Below are positions 59,930-64,000 of a stretch of 64,000 nucleotides of DNA, piece by piece. Source of the DNA: Bathymodiolus brooksi (lineage: Eukaryota; Mollusca; Bivalvia; Mytilida; Modiolidae); assembly GCA_963680875.1 (NCBI GenBank), contig OY804575.1, positions 26,455,034 to 26,519,033 of the forward strand. The letters are read 5' to 3'. Made by a program: the position numbers and the translations under genes. Numbering within the stretch: position 1 is the stretch's first letter; each line of letters begins with the position of its first letter. Under the pieces are notes generated by a model, which made no database searches, was not told the DNA's origin, and saw only the letters and a list, made by a program, of their open reading frames with translations.

Positions 59930-61465
59930 TTTTTTAGCTCATTTGGTTTCTTATCAAAGACGCATTAATACTCGTAGAAATGAAATCACAACCGAGTATC
60001 ATTTAGCATCAACGTTTAGGCTATGTATAAAGCCTAGGAAATCGTATAATTACAATTTGATATTAAAAATTGGATTAGAATCAATCTCAGGCGATCTCGA
60101 AAACCAGTTAAATATTTATTTGAAATTATTTATAATACTATATGCTGATGATACGGTTATAATTATCAGAATCTGAGAGTGATTTACAGGCACAGCTCGA
60201 TGCTTTTCATGAATACTGTTTAACCTGGAAGCTGAAAGTTAACATTGATAAAACTAAAATTGTCATATTTGGGAGTGGTCGTACACCTCAAAATTTATCT
60301 TTTAAATATGATGGCTCCGAAATTGAAGTAGTCAAACACTTTAATTATCTCGGTATTATTTTTAGTAAAACTGGCAATTTCATCTGGCAATAAAACGTTT
60401 AGTGGATAAAGCAGTTGTTTCTATGTATGAAGTACTGAAATTAGGGAGAAAACACAACTTATCTATAAAATGTCTATTGAGTCTTTTCGATAAAATGGTT
60501 AAACCAATTTTACTTTATGGCTGCGAAATATGGGGATTTGGAAACAATGACGTGTTAGAAAAAGTACACTTAAAATTTTGTAAAATGATTTTGAACCTCA
60601 AGACGTCTACTCCGAATTATATGATATATGGTGAATTAGGTAGATATTCGGTCGAAATCGACATTAAAATTAGAATTATTTCTTTTTGGGCAAACATTAT
60701 TTGTGGAAAACAATCCAAAATATCATGCATTATGTATAGTTTATCACACCATTTGTATTCGCAACAAAATTTCGATATTAAATGGATAAAATTTTGGAAA
60801 AAATATTAAACGAAACTGGTTTTTCTAACATATGGCAAACGCAAACTTTCAAAAGCATCGAGTGGCTAAAACAAAATATAAAACAAACATTGTTAGACCA
60901 GTTTTTACAGGATTGGAATTCGTCAGTCCATAATTCCCCTAAAGCATTTAATTATAGAATTTTCAAAACTGATTTTAAATTTGAAGAATATTTTAATATT
61001 TTAGATGAACAAAATTTCCTTCTTTTATGTAAATTTAGAACTATAAATCATAAATTGCCCATAGAAAAGGGAAGATGGAGTAATATTCCGAGGGAAAATC
61101 GCTATTGCGAACTTTGTCAAAAGAATCAAATTGGAAACGAATATCATTACATATTTGAATGTACTAATTTAAGCGAAAAATGTACTTCACTACTTCCAAA
61201 ACATCTAATTGAACGTCCCAATATAATAAAATTCAAAAATTTAATGACCAGTGAACGGAAACCAATCCTGCAAAAACTATGTAAATTTATTAGATATATA
61301 AATATGATAGTTTGTCCTCCCGGCTAATTCCATCTGTCGATTTACTGTATTTGTATATATTGTATATACATATAGTTTAATCTGTTCATTTATTTGTAAC
61401 TACTCTGTATATGTGCTATGCACTCTCAGTTTGAGAAATAAAGATATATAAAAAAAATAATAAAA
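59930..61465 (+). mobile_element. 5'-truncated, frameshifted non-LTR retrotransposon (LINE)
   Basis: The frame 59922-60173 includes NIYLKLFIILYADDTVI, the catalytic YADD box of reverse transcriptase. It shifts to read SESDLQAQLDAFHEYCLTWK then KVNIDKTKIVIFGSG, shifts again near 60385 and continues as KPILLYGCEIWGFGNNDVLE (thumb region) and a second frame (60782-61327) with a C-x2-C...H-x4-C knuckle (RYCELC, YHYIFEC). AATAAA at 61437-61442 and an A-rich end near 61460 mark the 3' terminus. The endonuclease and most palm motifs are missing. Inactive. Confidence 0.85.
60782..61327 (+). pseudogene. LINE ORF 3' segment with C-terminal zinc knuckle
   Basis: 181 codons open, the longest intact piece of the retrotransposon, overlapping the preceding frame (60402-60809) by 28 bases. 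It includes FNILDEQNFLLLCKFRTINH and the CELC...HYIFEC knuckle, and ends CPPG. It is part of a larger polymerase frame, not a free gene. Confidence 0.7.
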
Positions 61466-61905
61466 ATTAATGTATTTGGTGAATGAAGAGTCCAACAGAA
61501 GATATTCTCTACTATTTGTTTGCCATTAGTTTTAATGTTCATTCCTCCAAGATAATCTAACAAATCGGTCTGGTGTTTATTCAGAAAAATTCGGCATGGT
61601 GTAAATTATCATTATCAAAAACGACGATCATGCCGGTGACTATGTCGTGTCTTCAACGATCAGCATAGGTCGTTTTCCTAACCGGACATGAAAGGGTACC
61701 AGCACACTGGAGTCAATAGATTTGTATTATACCTAACAAATGAATGCTAAATATAAGATTTTTCTCTGATGAAGACAATCACAGCGAACTAAGTAATATG
61801 ACAAAATATATATAGTCTCCAATGCAAAACCACGCCATAAAATAACGAATACATACTACTCTGTAAACAACACGCGAGTACTCCCGTCGTCTATTAGATA
61901 ACACA

Positions 61906-62870
61906 GTATGGGTGTATTTCTTTCGTATGTCCGGGATGTGCCGAACATGTTCTAGCAAATGAAGTGCTACGGAACACTCTGCGCGAACAAACGGAACAGT
62001 GTGCGAAGTGTACCACGTTTTGAGGTGGTGCAGAAGGAATCAAGATGGCGGAACCGACTATCTTTTTTTTTACATAGAATTGTTTTACACCTCACTAATT
62101 TTCCTAAAATTACGCAATACAAAAGAAATGCATGGATTTTTTAGGGAGGGGGAGGAACATTGTAAATTGTGAATACAGTCCCCTATAGTTTTATAAATCA
62201 ATCATTTTGGTGCACATTTGATTCCTGGGAGAACACAGGTGACAGGAGCTTCTTTATCTTAACGTGAAGGTCCCTTTCCCTCCCTCTTTATTCAATTAAT
62301 TTTTAAGAAAAAAATTATTTGGTTTGCAGCGCCACTGACACTGTCCCTGATGGATTTATGGGTTTCAAATTATTTTTAAAAACATACAAATAATTATGCC
62401 AGATAGATGTAAACTTACGCAAACAAATTTGTTCCTCGCTACGCTCGGTAATAATCTTTTGACCTACGCCCCTCAATTAAAATCTCAGATCTGCCCTTTT
62501 TAAGATCTGCTTTATCTCCTAACCTAACCTCTCTTATACACTATGAAAATTATATAATATAAAGATTACATATCCGTCATTTATTGTTCAGTTTGCATAT
62601 TTTTAGGATTCAGTAATATTATAATTAAAGGTTAAATTACGTGGAAGCAGCAACTATGGCTACAGTATGCATTAACTACTGATTCTTCCAGATTCATCTC
62701 ATCATCGTCGTCGTCCATTTCGAGTTCTGCTGACAGAAATAACAGAGTTAACTTATCCACCATATTGTTTGTCCAAAAAGTTCTAAACCACTTCATTGAC
62801 CTAGGGCACATGGAATGTTCGGAACATGTTCAGAAAGGTCCAAAGAAATACACCCCATATTTGTATATGT
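61906..62870. mobile_element. Possible inverted-repeat element, about 960 bp
   Basis: GGGTGTATTTCTTT and CCGAACATGTTC near 61911-61950 are mirrored by AAAGAAATACACCCC and GAACATGTTC near 62830-62855. The pairs align imperfectly and no target duplication is clear. Confidence 0.35.
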
Positions 62871-63139
62871 TTTTGTCTGTGAAGAATATTGACTAAATCT
62901 AGTTATCTAACATCAGTAATATTTGTGAAAATTGGATGGGACAGTGTTATTGTTGTTAAATAAATCTAAACATCATTTTTATTCATAAGAATCCCTCCAA
63001 AGAGTGCATCAGTTATAATATGGCATCTTTCTCACGGTACAGCAAGCAAGAATAATATTATATTAGATAACTAACAATACATTATTCAGAACTATTAACA
63101 ACAAATTAATCGAATAATTCTGAAACAATAAAGTAACAA

Positions 63140-64000
63140 TTGAGGGCTATAGAGTGACATTGGGACGTCTACTTTCGTCATAAATCATGTAGATGCAAGT
63201 CTTGAATGACGATGAATAATTCTGAAACTATATAGACAAAAATTACGACGATGAAAAGACCTTGGGTAATTTGTGTTAGTCATCAATCATATGCGTGCAA
63301 ATACTCATTTCTAAAATGAAGATGCATTTTTCTGGAGGTTTGGGCCCATAGGACTGATTTAACTCCTCCACTTTTGATTGAAGTGCCTTACCAAACTAGG
63401 AAAGTCAGCTGTTATTTATGTGTGTGTTAAGATATCGCGTGATTTTGCTTTTTTCTACTATTTTTCTATTAGATTTTTAAAATGTTCCGACAGTGATATT
63501 TTTTGTTTTTCGTTTTATTATCTGAAACGACAAAGTAAAACAATGACGACAATGAAATGACGTCAGATAGTCTGCTTTCGTCATAAATCATAGTAATGCA
63601 AGTCTTTTTTCTAAAATGAAGACTGTGGAATGGCAAGTGCAAAATTGACGACGATGAAGGGACGTCTGTGTTCGTCATAAATCATATACATGCAAGTCTA
63701 TTCAGTATTTTACTAATTTAAGATGAATAATTCTGAAACGATGAAAAAGCAAAATTTAGTGACGATGAAGGGACCTAGTGTAGTCTATGTTCGTCATAAT
63801 TCATGCACATGCAAGTCTATTTTGCCATAAATGTAGATGAATAATTCTGAAATGATAGGTAGAAACTGACGACAATGAAGGGACATTGTAAAGTCTGTAA
63901 TGAAGATGAATAATTATGAAACGATAAAGTTACATTTAACGATGACTGAAGGAACTTTGCGGGTAGTGGGCGTTCCTCATAGATTATATACACGTGGTCT
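63140..64000 (+). repeat. Diverged tandem array of about 100-150-bp units, runs off the window
   Basis: Blocks GACGAATGAAGGGAC-like, TTCGTCATAAATCATxTACA, TGCAAGTCTATT and AAGATGAATAATTCTGAAAC recur five to six times with uneven spacing (near 63165, 63290, 63560, 63660, 63770 and 63870). The right boundary is outside the window. Confidence 0.65.

Overview
The window is AT-rich nuclear DNA from an invertebrate animal, most likely a bivalve mollusc and possibly mussel-like. Short exons sit between long introns with gt/ag borders, AATAAA signals are present, and the interspersed repeats resemble types I associate with bivalve genomes: the GCTCACCTGG repeat, tRNA-derived SINEs ending in AAGTGGCATTAAACACC or GTTAAACAACAATCA, and large fold-back elements. 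The taxon is inferred from these repeats and was not tested by a search.

Layout: (1) Positions 1-23313 carry the 3' part of a plus-strand gene of the SETD5/KMT2E (MLL5; fly UpSET) chromatin-regulator family. Twelve exons give a continuous 1,062-codon C-terminal frame; the PHD and SET domains would lie to the left of the window. Its introns hold many DNA transposons, including a three-level nest (5280-7739), two large fold-back elements and a 1.9-kb terminal-inverted-repeat element. (2) 23314-25452 is a tail-to-tail intergenic gap. (3) 25453-31930 holds a complete minus-strand gene of four coding exons for a 279-residue MARCH-type E3 ubiquitin ligase: a C4HC3 RING-CH domain followed by two membrane spans. 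Two near-identical MITE copies flank its first exon. (4) 32.1-64 kb has no confidently recognised complete host gene. It holds a 2.1-kb inverted-repeat element studded with a GTGACGGTAAAGAC motif, two large neighbouring minisatellites (37 bp x about 35 and 50 bp x 31), decayed hAT, Crypton-like and LINE sequences, a cluster of hairpin elements, and two orphan minus-strand first-exon candidates near 50.8 and 54.5 kb.

The two real genes have unrelated jobs (chromatin regulation; membrane-protein ubiquitination) and converge tail to tail. Nothing suggests an operon or functional cluster. The unusual content is in the mobile and repetitive DNA: several elements can be delimited to the base by target-site duplications (TTAA, TAA, TTA, CACCTGAT, ATGGAG, CAG). 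All comparisons were made by eye.
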